Part shown: positions 8,720 through 17,684 of the stretch, piece after piece
Layout of the letters: the number at the start of each line of letters is the position of its first letter
How positions within the stretch are numbered: the first letter of the stretch is position 1
Assembly (NCBI GenBank): GCA_000508965.1
Contig: BAHV02000021.1
Span: forward strand, 1 to 64,000
Origin: Dielma sp000508965
GTDB taxonomy: Bacteria > Bacillota_I > Bacilli_A > Erysipelotrichales > Erysipelotrichaceae
DNA length: 64,000 bases
Direction of reading: 5' to 3'
Notes under the pieces: model-generated
Databases searched by the model: none
What the model was told of the DNA's origin: nothing
What the model saw: only the letters and a program-made list of their open reading frames with translations
Program-made: the position numbers and the translations under genes

Positions 8720-10216
8720 CTATCCTAATAAACGCAGTCCCTGTTCGATCACTGCAATAATCGGCTGGAAAAAGATGCCGAGAATAAAATTAATCATCAT
8801 AAAAGCCGCACATACGCATTTAAAGCTGAATGTCGGTTCTGCCTTAGGCTTAATTTCCCCTTCCGGTTTTGACCAGATACTGATTACGGTAGGAATAAAA
8901 TAAATCGCATTCAGGATCATTGAAACAGCTAGAGCCGTCAACACAATACTCAGCTGAAGCTTGCCGCCGGCTGCTGATAAAGCAAAATAATACTTAGAAG
9001 CAAAGCCAGCAAACAGCGGGATACCAACCATTGACAAGGCCCCGACACTATAAGCTACGCCGGCAAACGGATTTAAACGGCCGGCCCCCTGAAGATCCCG
9101 GATTCCCGTCTTGCCGCCATTGGTTTCAATCAATGAGCCGACACTGACAAACAGCAATGTTTTCGTAGCCGCATGGGCAAGGATATGAAAACAGGAAGCC
9201 GTAAAACCGGCCATATTGCCGATGCCAAAGCCCATGAAGATATAACCGATCTGCGCAACTGAGGAATAGGCCAGCATTTTCTTGATGCGTACCTCCCTAA
9301 AGGCATAAATCGATCCCATAATCATACCGACAATACCAAAGACAAATAATACATTCTCAATCTTTAATGCCTGAATGACTTCAAGTGAAAATACCTGAAA
9401 AATAAACTTCAAAATCAGAATAATGTAGCTTTTCAGCACCAGTCCCGACAGGATACCGGCACCCGCTGAGGTTGAATTGTCATAAGCGTTTGGCAGCATT
9501 GTATGAAAAGGAAACAACGCACTTTTAATCGCCAGACCAATAAATACCAAGCCGCATACCACGGTTAACGGCAGCGCATATTCCCCGCTCCTCGACAATA
9601 AAATCAACTGTTCCTGAATATTAGGCATCAAGAGATGACCGGTAATATCATAAAGCAGACACAGACCAATCAAAAACAAACCTGATCCCAGTGAGCTCAT
9701 GATCAAATAATGAATCGATGCGATAATACTTCGGCCATGTCCCTTAGCCATAACTACCGCACACGAAGCAATCGTATTAATTTCAATAAATACATAAGCG
9801 GTAAATACATCATTGGTATAAATCAGCGCTAAGATTGATCCAAAAATCAGATTAATCATGATAAAGAAATACTTTACTTTATCCGACACGACATCAGTAA
9901 AAATTTCTCTTTGACCGCCTGTCACCGTCAGAAACATTAAAATACTGAATACAAATGCCATTAATGCTTCCAGCGGACCGGCTCTTAGCTCATTCCCCCA
10001 AGGGGCTGGAAAATGTCCCATCATAAAAGTGAATGATTCATTATTAGCTGTGACATTTAATAATAAACATAAAGAAAGAATTGCAACGATCAGAGTAATC
10101 AGCTGATTCAATCGCAGAGCCTTTTTCCCGTCATTCAGCAAAGCGGTTAAAATCCCTCCCAGCATTGCCAAAAAGATTGAGAAAAAGGGAAAGTTATGAA
10201 TCCAATTAATACTCAC
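8720..10216 (-). CDS. mnhD: Na+/H+ antiporter subunit D (Mrp/Mnh)
   Basis: A 498-residue NuoN/MnhD-like protein with about 14 membrane helices. The position directly after the MnhC gene, with overlapping reading frames, is the canonical place of MnhD. Key residues: Glu in YVFIEINTI, Lys in GLAIKSALFPFH, Lys in SGLVLKSY, Lys in HAATKTLLF. It overlaps mnhC by 11 bases, so the two are translationally coupled. As the first of four antiporter-like subunits it is the best candidate for the true MnhD. Confidence 0.88.
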   Translation of the reverse strand: MSINWIHNFPFFSIFLAMLGGILTALLNDGKKALRLNQLITLIVAILSLCLLLNVTANNESFTFMMGHFPAPWGNELRAGPLEALMAFVFSILMFLTVTGGQREIFTDVVSDKVKYFFIMINLIFGSILALIYTNDVFTAYVFIEINTIASCAVVMAKGHGRSIIASIHYLIMSSLGSGLFLIGLCLLYDITGHLLMPNIQEQLILLSRSGEYALPLTVVCGLVFIGLAIKSALFPFHTMLPNAYDNSTSAGAGILSGLVLKSYIILILKFIFQVFSLEVIQALKIENVLFVFGIVGMIMGSIYAFREVRIKKMLAYSSVAQIGYIFMGFGIGNMAGFTASCFHILAHAATKTLLFVSVGSLIETNGGKTGIRDLQGAGRLNPFAGVAYSVGALSMVGIPLFAGFASKYYFALSAAGGKLQLSIVLTALAVSMILNAIYFIPTVISIWSKPEGEIKPKAEPTFSFKCVCAAFMMINFILGIFFQPIIAVIEQGLRLLG

Positions 10217-10586
10217 GTTTTTCCTCCTCTCTAGCCAGCTTCATGATCTCATCCATATCAAAAGTATGATAAACCTTATACAGACGGATGATCAAAGCCA
10301 GTGAAAAAGCGGTCACACTGACGGAAACAACGATACCTGTCAATACTAATCCGCTCGGTACCGGATTGACAAAACGCTCAATCACCGCTTCCCCGCTTGT
10401 GACAATGGGCGCAACCCGGCCATAGATAAAGCCTTTTGCTGCCAAAAACAGGTAAACTGCGGTATCCATGATATTCAAACCGATAAACTTTTTAATCAAA
10501 TTGCTCTGCAGCAGCAAATTCATAAAGCCAATGCCGAAAAGAATTACAGCAGCCGCTTCATAATAGTTATGCATGAGATGTTCCAT
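10206..10586 (-). CDS. mnhC: Na+/H+ antiporter subunit C (NuoK-like)
   Basis: A 126-residue protein with three membrane helices, of NuoK/MnhC size and pattern (GIGFMNLLLQSNLIKKFIGL, NPVPSGLVLTGIVVSVSVTA). MnhC subunits anchor the antiporter module and pair with MnhD. The ATG overlaps the stop of the upstream MnhB-like gene by one base, and the 3' end overlaps mnhD. The C-terminal cytosolic tail is charged (EIMKLAREEEKREY). Confidence 0.88.
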   Translation of the reverse strand: MEHLMHNYYEAAAVILFGIGFMNLLLQSNLIKKFIGLNIMDTAVYLFLAAKGFIYGRVAPIVTSGEAVIERFVNPVPSGLVLTGIVVSVSVTAFSLALIIRLYKVYHTFDMDEIMKLAREEEKREY

Positions 10587-11482
10587 TAGATTTCACCTCG
10601 CGTAAATAAGGCATAGAAGCCATACATCGTACAAGCTACAATCAGCCCGACACAGATATTCAGCGGCAGAATCAAGCCTCCGCTTAAGATATTTCCCGGG
10701 ATTCCCTTTGGAATAATATTTTCAAGATGGTTAGCACCGGTAAAGAAAGAATAGCTCTTACAAGCACAATAAGTTAATAAGCAGCCGACACTGATATAAG
10801 TAAACCGTTTAAAATTAAAGAATTTGCGGACCGCACTCTGACCAAAGGCCGTATCAAAAAGAATCAGACCGGCCCCAATGATCGCACCGCCGGAAAAACC
10901 GCCGCCCGGTGAAAGATGTCCATTCAAAATAACATAAACACCATATAGGGTAATCAGCGGGAAGATAATCATTGTAAAGCGTTTTAATATGATATTATCA
11001 TCTTCATCATCAAGATCTATATCCTCATTTAAAATCTTTTCATCATCTTCATCGAAATTATTGCGGTCGCGTTTAAGCAGCATCACAACAGAAATAACCG
11101 CTAAAAATAATACATTGGATTCACCGAAAGTATCAAAGGCACGATAGTCAAGAATCATTCCCGCAACCAGATTAATGGCGCCGGTTTCTTCGATGCCTGA
11201 TTCAATATAGCGCTCTACAACCTCATTGCTGGCTGGATTATTCGGACTGCCGAAGGTTGGCAGCTTACTGACCGTCGCAAGCAGTATCAGTACAAATATA
11301 CTGCAGATCAAAACGCCTAAGATACGATAACCAAGCAAACGCTGTTCCATCGTTAAATGCGGCAAATACTTTGCTTTTGTCTTTTTCTCTTTATGATGTC
11401 CATGCTTTAAATCATCAACGACTTCCTCTCCGTTGACCCAAGCAACAAAACGAGACAGACCGCCCTTTGGCAGCTTAGCCAT
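10586..11482 (-). CDS. Fused MbhE/MnhB-like subunit
   Basis: A 298-residue protein in two halves. Residues about 45-145 resemble MbhE (PASNEVVERYIESGIEETG, then DYRAFDTFGES); residues about 165-298 are MnhB-like (GHLSPGGGFSGGAI). The halves are joined by a strongly acidic linker (NFDEDDEKILNEDIDLDDED). In archaeal Mbh complexes these are separate proteins (MbhE, MbhF), while in Mrp systems the first half is part of MnhA. The N-terminus (KHGHHKEKKTKAKY) is basic and cytosolic. The gene overlaps both neighbours, implying tight co-translation. Confidence 0.82.
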   Translation of the reverse strand: MAKLPKGGLSRFVAWVNGEEVVDDLKHGHHKEKKTKAKYLPHLTMEQRLLGYRILGVLICSIFVLILLATVSKLPTFGSPNNPASNEVVERYIESGIEETGAINLVAGMILDYRAFDTFGESNVLFLAVISVVMLLKRDRNNFDEDDEKILNEDIDLDDEDDNIILKRFTMIIFPLITLYGVYVILNGHLSPGGGFSGGAIIGAGLILFDTAFGQSAVRKFFNFKRFTYISVGCLLTYCACKSYSFFTGANHLENIIPKGIPGNILSGGLILPLNICVGLIVACTMYGFYALFTRGEI

Positions 11483-11738
11483 TATCGCGGGTTCCTTCCA
11501 GCATATGTGTCTTTTTCAAAGTGAGGAAGAAAAGCACACTTGTAACACCGGCGCCGACTGCCGCTTCCGTAATCGCCAGATCCGGTGATTCAAGAAACAG
11601 CCAGATAATTGACATGATCGTAGAATAACCCATAAAGATCAGGATTGCCTGCATCAGGTTTTTATAGAAAGAAACTGCCAATGCTGATATGATCAGAAAT
11701 ACCAGCAGCAGAATTTGAATAATTTCACTGATTTCCAT
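11475..11738 (-). CDS. DUF4040 (MbhD-like) antiporter subunit
   Basis: An 87-residue protein with three predicted helices and the MbhD/DUF4040 signature (LMQAILIFMGYS, then LAITEAAVGAGVTSVLFFLTL). In MnhA this module is fused behind the NuoL-like domain; here it stands alone, as in archaeal Mbh and Mbs complexes. The ATG overlaps the stop of mnhG by one base, and the end overlaps the following gene by 8 bases. Confidence 0.85.
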   Translation of the reverse strand: MEISEIIQILLLVFLIISALAVSFYKNLMQAILIFMGYSTIMSIIWLFLESPDLAITEAAVGAGVTSVLFFLTLKKTHMLEGTRDNG

Positions 11739-12046
11739 TATTTTCTACCGATCCTTTCATCTATTTTTGTATTGGTTAAAATTTCTGTTTTAGCAATAAT
11801 ATGCGAACATACCGGACTGGCCATCCATAAGAAGATCACTGCCAGACCTAAACGCAGCACATGGAAAAAATCAAGCGCCAAAAGCATTAATCCCAAGACA
11901 CAAAGCAGCAAGCCCATCGTATCCGCAATCGATGCCGCATGCATGCGGTTTAATACATAATTAAATCTAAACAATCCCAAGACTGATACCGCAATGCAAA
12001 ACATTCCGGCTAACAGCAAAATTGATGCTAATATTACACGGATCAT
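11738..12046 (-). CDS. mnhG: Na+/H+ antiporter subunit G
   Basis: A 102-residue, three-helix protein with the MnhG pattern (GLFRFNYVLNRMHAASIADTMG). It follows mnhF with a four-base overlap. MnhE, F and G form the small-subunit end of Mrp antiporters and of Mbh-type hydrogenases (MbhA-C). Confidence 0.88.
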   Translation of the reverse strand: MIRVILASILLLAGMFCIAVSVLGLFRFNYVLNRMHAASIADTMGLLLCVLGLMLLALDFFHVLRLGLAVIFLWMASPVCSHIIAKTEILTNTKIDERIGRK

Positions 12047-12360
12047 CGTTCTTCCTCCTTTTGTTTCTGATTCAATAAACGTCCCTTATGATGCAGCGTG
12101 ATCACGTGACAAACCACAACCCCTGACAAACAGCTCAAGAGCGTATAAATCAAGGCAATGTCAACAAGCGCCGCTTCTTTCAAGTAGACGGATAAAATAC
12201 AGATAAAGATTACCGACATCGTGCAGATTACGTTATTGGCAACCAGACGGTCAGAATAACGAGGTCCGCGGATGGCCCGATAGATGCAGAAGAAAAACAA
12301 CACTGTCAGAATGATCATACAGAAAATAAGCACCATATTCTTAATCGCATTTGGTTCCAT
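12043..12360 (-). CDS. mnhF: Na+/H+ antiporter subunit F
   Basis: A 105-residue, three-helix protein with the MnhF motif (RAIRGPRYSDRLVANNVI). A perfect AGGAGG site (12364-12369) precedes the ATG and overlaps the end of mnhE. It overlaps mnhG by four bases. Confidence 0.88.
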   Translation of the reverse strand: MEPNAIKNMVLIFCMIILTVLFFFCIYRAIRGPRYSDRLVANNVICTMSVIFICILSVYLKEAALVDIALIYTLLSCLSGVVVCHVITLHHKGRLLNQKQKEEER

Positions 12361-12368
12361 ATGTCCTC

Positions 12369-12845
12369 CTAATCCAGATCCTTATCATCCAGAATCTTCA
12401 ATTCCTTCACAAATACTGATTGATCTAAATCCTCAGCAAAGCTTTCATCAACCGCTAATACCAGAAAGCGGTCACGGTCAAGATCAACCGTAATCGTCCC
12501 CGGCGTTAAAGTAATCGAATTAGCCAGCAATACATTCAGCTTAGAATGTTTCAGCACTGATTTAAACTCCGTCAGCACCGGTTTGATTTCAATCTCCCCC
12601 GGTGTAAGAATTAAATCCATGACCTGAAGATTCGCCTTAACGATTTCTACCACCAAAACGCCGTAATAACGCAGGCGGTAAACAATTCTTTTCAGCATCC
12701 GCTGATCAATCTTAAACAGGTTCTGACTGGTAATCATACTTAACAACAGACAGATTGCGCTGCATATAACAATACCGAAAATCAAGATTTCTAAAGTGAT
12801 CCGGCCATTAAAAAGAATCCACAGCAAAAGCATCCCAATAACCAT
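12369..12845 (-). CDS. mnhE: Na+/H+ antiporter subunit E
   Basis: About 158 residues. The frame extends further upstream (to 12911), but the ATG at 12845 (MVIGMLLLWILFNG) gives the usual MnhE N-terminus and has an AAAGGATGGG site. Typical MnhE features follow: a helical pair, then a cytosolic domain with LTPGEIEIKP and NSITLTPGTITVDLD. It is the first gene of the ten-gene operon and follows an extended -10 promoter at 12983-12991. Confidence 0.87.
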   Translation of the reverse strand: MVIGMLLLWILFNGRITLEILIFGIVICSAICLLLSMITSQNLFKIDQRMLKRIVYRLRYYGVLVVEIVKANLQVMDLILTPGEIEIKPVLTEFKSVLKHSKLNVLLANSITLTPGTITVDLDRDRFLVLAVDESFAEDLDQSVFVKELKILDDKDLD

Positions 12846-12982
12846 TTTCCCATCCTTTCTTCCAGCTGCAACCCTGAATAAACAATCAGTCTTTAATCGC
12901 CGCTGGTTCATATAATTATGAATTAGCGTAATTGATTCTGTTTGGTTCCCCTTATAAGAAAAGCAATTACCAACAATGATTG

Positions 12983-12991
12983 ATTATAGCA
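12983..12991 (-). promoter_or_regulatory. Extended -10 promoter of the antiporter operon
   Basis: On the minus strand, TGCTATAAT about 140 bases before mnhE. The -35 region is poor, as is usual with an extended -10 element. The rest of the gap up to 13069 is AT-rich. Confidence 0.5.
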
Positions 12992-13069
12992 CTTATTTAA
13001 TAATTCTTGTAGATTTAATTGACGCATAAATTAAAAAAATTAAATATTTCATTAAAATTTATAATGAAA

Positions 13070-13096
13070 GGAGCGATTTAATCAATAAACCGCTCC
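13070..13096 (-). terminator. Hairpin terminator after the amidohydrolase
   Basis: GGAGCG (13070-13075) pairs with CGCTCC (13091-13096), extended inward by TTTA/TAAA. On the minus strand it is followed by TTTCATT, a weak T-run, about 35 bases past the stop codon. Confidence 0.55.
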
Positions 13097-13129
13097 CCAG
13101 CTTGATATAATACTGTGTTTTAACTGCTT

Positions 13130-14371
13130 TTAACCTCTGACAACGGCGCCTTCCTTCATGATTACTTCCATGTTTTCAACTGCAATCGCACGGATGTTTT
13201 CTAATGGGTTGCCATTAATTACTAACAAGTCAGCAAACTTGCCTGCTTCAAGTGTACCGGTAATATCGCCGACCTTCAGCATTTCAGCGCCGTCTCTGGT
13301 AGCCGCAATGATTGTATCCATTGCCGAGATGCCTGCTTTTTCATTAAAGCTATACATTTCACCAATTGCGGTGGTACCGTAAGGTGTCAGACTGGAGCAG
13401 AATGAATCTGAACCAATTGTCAGCTTGATACCCTTTTCCTTAGCGCGCCGCAGGTTTCCGTACACGCGGTTCAACTCTTTTTCCGCAACTGTATCACCTG
13501 GGAATTTGTCATGAACCTCTGGAATATAAGGCGGCTGATAAGTTTTGAACCATTCATTTAAGAATTGAATCGTAGGACAGAAGTAGATACCTTTTTCAGC
13601 CATGATATCTAAACATTCATCATTTAATGTCTGACCGTGAATAATCAGATGCACACCGGCCTTCGCAGAATCAAGAGCGCCGCCATAGCCTTCCGCATGT
13701 GACCAAACCGGAATGCCGACCATGTTGCATTCATCAACAACCGCTTTTATTTCTTCAAAGGTATAATGCTGATCCAGCTTTTGATCCCAGCGCCAGATGC
13801 CGCCGCCGGTTGACCAGATCTTGATCGCGTCCGGATTTTCACGCAGTTTCGCTCTTACTGCTTTGCGTAATTCCCATGGTCCGTCAACTCTTTCGGCCCA
13901 TGGATGAGATTCATTATTATACCAGGTCGGCAGCTTGTGTGAGTCACCATGACCGCATGTACGGCAGAATCCTGTACCCGTGCCTACAACACGCGGACCG
14001 CTCATTACACCGGCTTCAATCATATTGCGGATGTGCAGACCTGAACGTGAAATTTCCCCAACAGTTGTTAAACCATGTTCCAGACATTCATGTGCCTGCT
14101 GTACAGCAACGACCGTTTTTTGCACCGGATGCTCCAATACCCAATCAGAATCATCATCAGTTAAATTTCCTGAGAAATGCAAATGGCTGTCAATTAGACC
14201 CGGCATAATTGTTTTGCCGCTGATATCACGTACCTCATAATCGGCCGGTACTTCTTTACTTTCACCTGCATAAACGATTTTCTTGTCATCAACTAATACC
14301 AGTGATTTCTCAATCGGTTCTCTGCCGGTACCATCAATCAGGTATCCATTTACAAATGCAACTTTAGACAT
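13130..14371 (-). CDS. Amidohydrolase family protein (imidazolonepropionase/prolidase-like)
   Basis: A 413-residue metal-dependent hydrolase. The start chosen (MSKVAFVNGYLID) has an AAGGAGAAAG site 7 bases upstream; the frame is open further but without one. Motifs in order: IMPGLIDSHLHF (metal-binding HxH), a Lys in DAIKIWSTGGG (candidate carboxylated lysine), HAEGYGG and LIIHGQT (metal histidines), and GSDSFCSS (catalytic Asp). The closest groups are the amidohydrolases acting on cyclic imides, cyanurate-like rings or Xaa-Pro dipeptides; the substrate is not predictable. It is cytosolic with no signal peptide. Its promoter shares an operator layout with the DMT transporter at 16661-17590, so it may process what that protein transports. 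Confidence 0.85.
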   Translation of the reverse strand: MSKVAFVNGYLIDGTGREPIEKSLVLVDDKKIVYAGESKEVPADYEVRDISGKTIMPGLIDSHLHFSGNLTDDDSDWVLEHPVQKTVVAVQQAHECLEHGLTTVGEISRSGLHIRNMIEAGVMSGPRVVGTGTGFCRTCGHGDSHKLPTWYNNESHPWAERVDGPWELRKAVRAKLRENPDAIKIWSTGGGIWRWDQKLDQHYTFEEIKAVVDECNMVGIPVWSHAEGYGGALDSAKAGVHLIIHGQTLNDECLDIMAEKGIYFCPTIQFLNEWFKTYQPPYIPEVHDKFPGDTVAEKELNRVYGNLRRAKEKGIKLTIGSDSFCSSLTPYGTTAIGEMYSFNEKAGISAMDTIIAATRDGAEMLKVGDITGTLEAGKFADLLVINGNPLENIRAIAVENMEVIMKEGAVVRG

Positions 14372-14447
14372 AGTATTCTTTCTCCTTTTCTCTTTTAAGC
14401 CTGATTTACAAGGCTTTCGTGACAGCGCTTTCACTGTTCATGACCCT

Positions 14448-14515
14448 ATTTAACTATGAAATCTAAGCCTTGACAACCCTGTTTCAACAAATGGGATTTT
14501 CACTGTCATAATTGG
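14448..14515 (-). promoter_or_regulatory. Two-repeat operator and promoter of the amidohydrolase
   Basis: Reading the minus strand: ACAGTGAAA, 7 bases, TTGTTGAAA (the two lie at 14482-14506), then CAGGG, -35 TTGTCA (14471-14476), a 17-base spacer and -10 TTAAAT (14448-14453). The element at 17685-17752 has the same repeats with the same 16-base period and the same 28-base distance to the -10. A further ACAGTGAAA copy lies downstream at 14428-14437. The site sits just upstream of the -35, where an activator would bind. The neighbouring LytTR regulator is the obvious candidate (inference). Confidence 0.6.
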
Positions 14516-14595
14516 TCAATGCATCAAACTTTAAATGATTGAAGTTTTAAATCCTTTAGTGTACGCTATAGGTGTAGAAAAAAAAGGGGGTTCTT

Positions 14596-15303
14596 ATGAT
14601 TCATATTGCTATCTGCGATGACAATGCATCAGAACTAAAACAGATTAAGACAATTGTTGAAAAGATTTCATTAATCGAATATGAAATCCATGAATATACT
14701 GATCCGAATGAGTGTATTCAGGCAATTGAACAGGGTATGATTTTTGACTGTTTTCTGCTTGATATCTTAATGAATAAAGACAATGGGATCGATATCGCGC
14801 AAAAGCTGCGGGAAACACATCCGGATACACCGCTGATCTTTATCACAGCGACTCCGGAGTTTGCCTTGGCCGGCTACGAAGTCAATGCCGCCCGCTATTA
14901 TCTCAAACCGCTTGATGAGGTTTGCTTCCTGCGTGATTTGAAGAAGATATTGGCGTTGGCTTATGCTAAGAATAATGATTATATGACTATCAGCAATGCA
15001 TCCGGACTGACGAGAATCAGACTGAGTGATATTTATTATATTGAGTCAATGCTTAGGACAATTCAAATTCATACGAAAGATAAAAATTATACGATGGTTG
15101 GGAAAATCAGTAAGTTTGAAGAATCACTGAGGCATCAGCATTTTATCCGCGTTCATAAAAGCTTTCTTGTAAATCTTCGTTATGTGCAGAATATTTTTAA
15201 GGATACGATCACCTTGGATAATGGCGAACAAATATTATTAAGCAAGCACCGCTCTAAAGAAACACATGAACAGCTGGTGAAATATATTCAGGAGCATGTA
15301 TGA
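14596..15303 (+). CDS. LytTR-family response regulator
   Basis: A 235-residue protein with a receiver domain (residues 1-120: acidic pocket D8-D9, phospho-acceptor D56 in FLLDILM, Lys in YYLKPLDE) and a C-terminal LytTR DNA-binding domain (about 135-235, with RVHKSFLVNL), as in AgrA, VirR and LytR. A G-rich ribosome-binding site (AAAGGGGG) precedes the ATG. It overlaps the kinase gene by four bases. It is divergent from the amidohydrolase, and paired direct repeats lie in the shared intergenic region, as expected for LytTR targets. Confidence 0.92.
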   Translation: MIHIAICDDNASELKQIKTIVEKISLIEYEIHEYTDPNECIQAIEQGMIFDCFLLDILMNKDNGIDIAQKLRETHPDTPLIFITATPEFALAGYEVNAARYYLKPLDEVCFLRDLKKILALAYAKNNDYMTISNASGLTRIRLSDIYYIESMLRTIQIHTKDKNYTMVGKISKFEESLRHQHFIRVHKSFLVNLRYVQNIFKDTITLDNGEQILLSKHRSKETHEQLVKYIQEHV

Positions 15304-16580
15304 TTGAGTTATTGTTTAAGTTATTTCTGGCAACGTGTGAAACGTTTCTGATTGTCTATTTTTTAAATAACCTGCTGACTAAAATTGATGAATTGAAGCA
15401 TGAGCGGACAGTGGCATATGTTCTCTATTTTGTCTTTCAATGTATCACCTATCTGATTGACTTTCCATTCTTTTCAACGAGTACCTATTATGTGCTTTTT
15501 ACCTTAGTTATTTCATTGTTGTTTTATTTTAATGAAATACGCATCAAGCTGATCGCATCGAGTATGTTTGTGACTTTGAACTATGCATCGAAGCTGCTTT
15601 CGGCAATTATTTTTACGGCTCTGACAGATTATGCGATGGCTGATAATCCGTTCACTTATGTATTAAATCTGCCCACACAGTTAATGGCCTGCATCATCAT
15701 GGCCTTGGTCATTACCTTGATCATCGCCCTGCGTAAGATCAGCAACAACGCGGTTAAAATACTCGTAAATATTCTAATTTTTATCCTGCCGCTGACGATT
15801 CTTTATGTGTCGATGCATTTATTGGAAAATCTTCAGCCGGTCAATCTGTATTTTAACATTACCATGCTGCTGTTCTGCTACACCTTTCTGCTCTTTTTTA
15901 TTATCGATCAGATCATTTACTCCAACACCCATCTGATGCAGAGCAATTTGATGCATGAGCGGCTTCAGATGCAGAGTGTTTATTACAAGGATATCGAGCA
16001 GTATAACCATAATATGTCACGTTATAAGCATGATATGATCAATCATTTAGACAGTGTCTACGGGATGCTTGAGAGTCATGAAATTGATGAAGCGAAGAGT
16101 TACTTGGAGTCAATCAGCAAGAAATTAAATCGTGTGGAAGCGGTCATTAATACCGGCAATTCTGTCATTGATGTAATTTACAACGCTAAAGCCTCCCTTG
16201 CCAAGGCCAATCAGATCGTCTGTCATAATAACATTGTTGTACCGCCGCATTTGAATATTGACAGCGTTGACTTATCTGTGATTCTTTCCAATCTGTTGGA
16301 TAATGCGATTGAAGCAAGCCTGAAGCTGGAAAGCAATCGAATGATTGAATCCCATATTCATATTTATAAAGGAAATCTGTTTATCAGTGTAAAGAATCAT
16401 TATAATGGTGAGATTATTTCCAGTCATGCCGTCTATCTGACAACAAAAAAAGACAGCCATGAACACGGCCTCGGATTAAAGAATGTCCAGCATGTAGTAA
16501 CTAAATATAACGGCACACAGAATGTTGAGCACGATGATACAACTTTCACAGTCAGCATTATGATTCCTTTAATTCAATAA
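15300..16580 (+). CDS. GHKL-type sensor histidine kinase (AgrC-like)
   Basis: A 426-residue membrane kinase. The first roughly 200 residues form about six membrane helices, followed by a linker and the catalytic region: H-box YKHDMINHL, N-box NLLDNAIEAS, and the glycine-rich ATP lid HGLGLKNVQHVV. This is the AgrC/NatK (HATPase_c_5) pattern without a large extracellular sensor, so it probably senses a membrane-associated or small peptide ligand. It is translationally coupled to the LytTR regulator and ends at a strong terminator. Confidence 0.92.
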   Translation: MIELLFKLFLATCETFLIVYFLNNLLTKIDELKHERTVAYVLYFVFQCITYLIDFPFFSTSTYYVLFTLVISLLFYFNEIRIKLIASSMFVTLNYASKLLSAIIFTALTDYAMADNPFTYVLNLPTQLMACIIMALVITLIIALRKISNNAVKILVNILIFILPLTILYVSMHLLENLQPVNLYFNITMLLFCYTFLLFFIIDQIIYSNTHLMQSNLMHERLQMQSVYYKDIEQYNHNMSRYKHDMINHLDSVYGMLESHEIDEAKSYLESISKKLNRVEAVINTGNSVIDVIYNAKASLAKANQIVCHNNIVVPPHLNIDSVDLSVILSNLLDNAIEASLKLESNRMIESHIHIYKGNLFISVKNHYNGEIISSHAVYLTTKKDSHEHGLGLKNVQHVVTKYNGTQNVEHDDTTFTVSIMIPLIQ

Positions 16581-16613
16581 AGCATTCGCCCATCACGAAC
16601 GAATGCTTTTTAA
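16579..16613 (+). terminator. Terminator of the two-component operon
   Basis: AAAGCATTCG (16579-16588) pairs with CGAATGCTTT (16600-16609), followed by TTTTTAATTTATTT. It separates the operon from the convergent transporter gene. Confidence 0.85.
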
Positions 16614-16660
16614 TTTATTTGATATCGGCAGAGCGGCTAAACACAATTCTTATTCAAGAT

Positions 16661-17590
16661 TTATGCTTTACCTGCCTCAGCCTGCGCTTCCAGCGCCACT
16701 TTAGCTTCCTTTGCCTCTGCCTTCTTATCGAGGACAGTCAACAGTGTCACAGACCCGAGAATGACGATACAGCCCATGATTTTCATCGGTGTCAATGGGG
16801 TGCCGAAGACAATCAATTCACCGACTACCGCGGTTACCGGTTCAAACATACAGAAAATGGCAGCTGTCGAAGCACCCAGATATTTGATTCCCAGCTGTAA
16901 AGTGTAAACCGCCAGGAAAGAAGTTCCGATACCGATTATAAACGCATATACATAAGCCATCGGTGCCATCTGTGATAAAGATAATTTACCGGTAATAAGA
17001 CTGTATCCAAGCATAACAATGGCTGAGAAGATTGCCAGATATAATGTCAGCTTATAGGAATTGATTTTATTTAGCTTGAAGATTTCAATACCACTCATGT
17101 AGAAAGCATACGTACCACCTGATAATACCGATAATACGATTCCTAATAAAGCATTGCTTCCTTCCATCGATTCAAGAAAGAAGAAGATGCCGCAGGTAGC
17201 AATCAGCAGCACAAATCCCTTTACCTTTGAGATTTTTTCTTTAAATACAATTAAACCGATCAACGCTACGAATACCGGATATAAGAAGTGCAGGGTGGTT
17301 ACTGTTCCTACCGGCAGATACAGATATGCGTTATACAGCAGCAGCGCGGTCGCTGTCATACCAAATACTCCGACAATGAATGCATGCTTTAAATCCGTAC
17401 CGCCCATTTTCAAATCAATTTTCTGTGCCTTGCAGACAATAAATAAAACCGGTATAACGAATAGATTTCTTAAAAATACCAGTGTTTCCGGTGTTGCTCC
17501 CAGCTTATTGGCGCTGGCGCAAAGCAGCGGTGTTAAACCAAAAGCAGTTGCTGAAACAATCGTGTAAAATATTCCCTTTTTCTTGTCCAT
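16661..17590 (-). CDS. DMT superfamily transporter (two EamA domains)
   Basis: A 309-residue protein with ten predicted helices in two EamA repeats. The ATG at 17590 (MDKKKGIFYTIVSATAFG) has an AAGAGAGAG site and gives the usual N-terminus; the longer frame starting at 17680 has none. EamA proteins typically export metabolites or amino acids, sometimes drugs. The C-terminal tail is Ala/Glu/Lys-rich and cytosolic. The shared promoter layout with the amidohydrolase points to co-regulation, plausibly by the LytTR system between them. Confidence 0.88.
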   Translation of the reverse strand: MDKKKGIFYTIVSATAFGLTPLLCASANKLGATPETLVFLRNLFVIPVLFIVCKAQKIDLKMGGTDLKHAFIVGVFGMTATALLLYNAYLYLPVGTVTTLHFLYPVFVALIGLIVFKEKISKVKGFVLLIATCGIFFFLESMEGSNALLGIVLSVLSGGTYAFYMSGIEIFKLNKINSYKLTLYLAIFSAIVMLGYSLITGKLSLSQMAPMAYVYAFIIGIGTSFLAVYTLQLGIKYLGASTAAIFCMFEPVTAVVGELIVFGTPLTPMKIMGCIVILGSVTLLTVLDKKAEAKEAKVALEAQAEAGKA

Positions 17591-17684
17591 TTTTACTCTC
17601 TCTTTCTTAGTTTCTGACTTGTGTAATTCTTCACAGACCGCTGGCTTTAGGCTGAAGCAGCAGATCCATGTTAACTTCATGATT

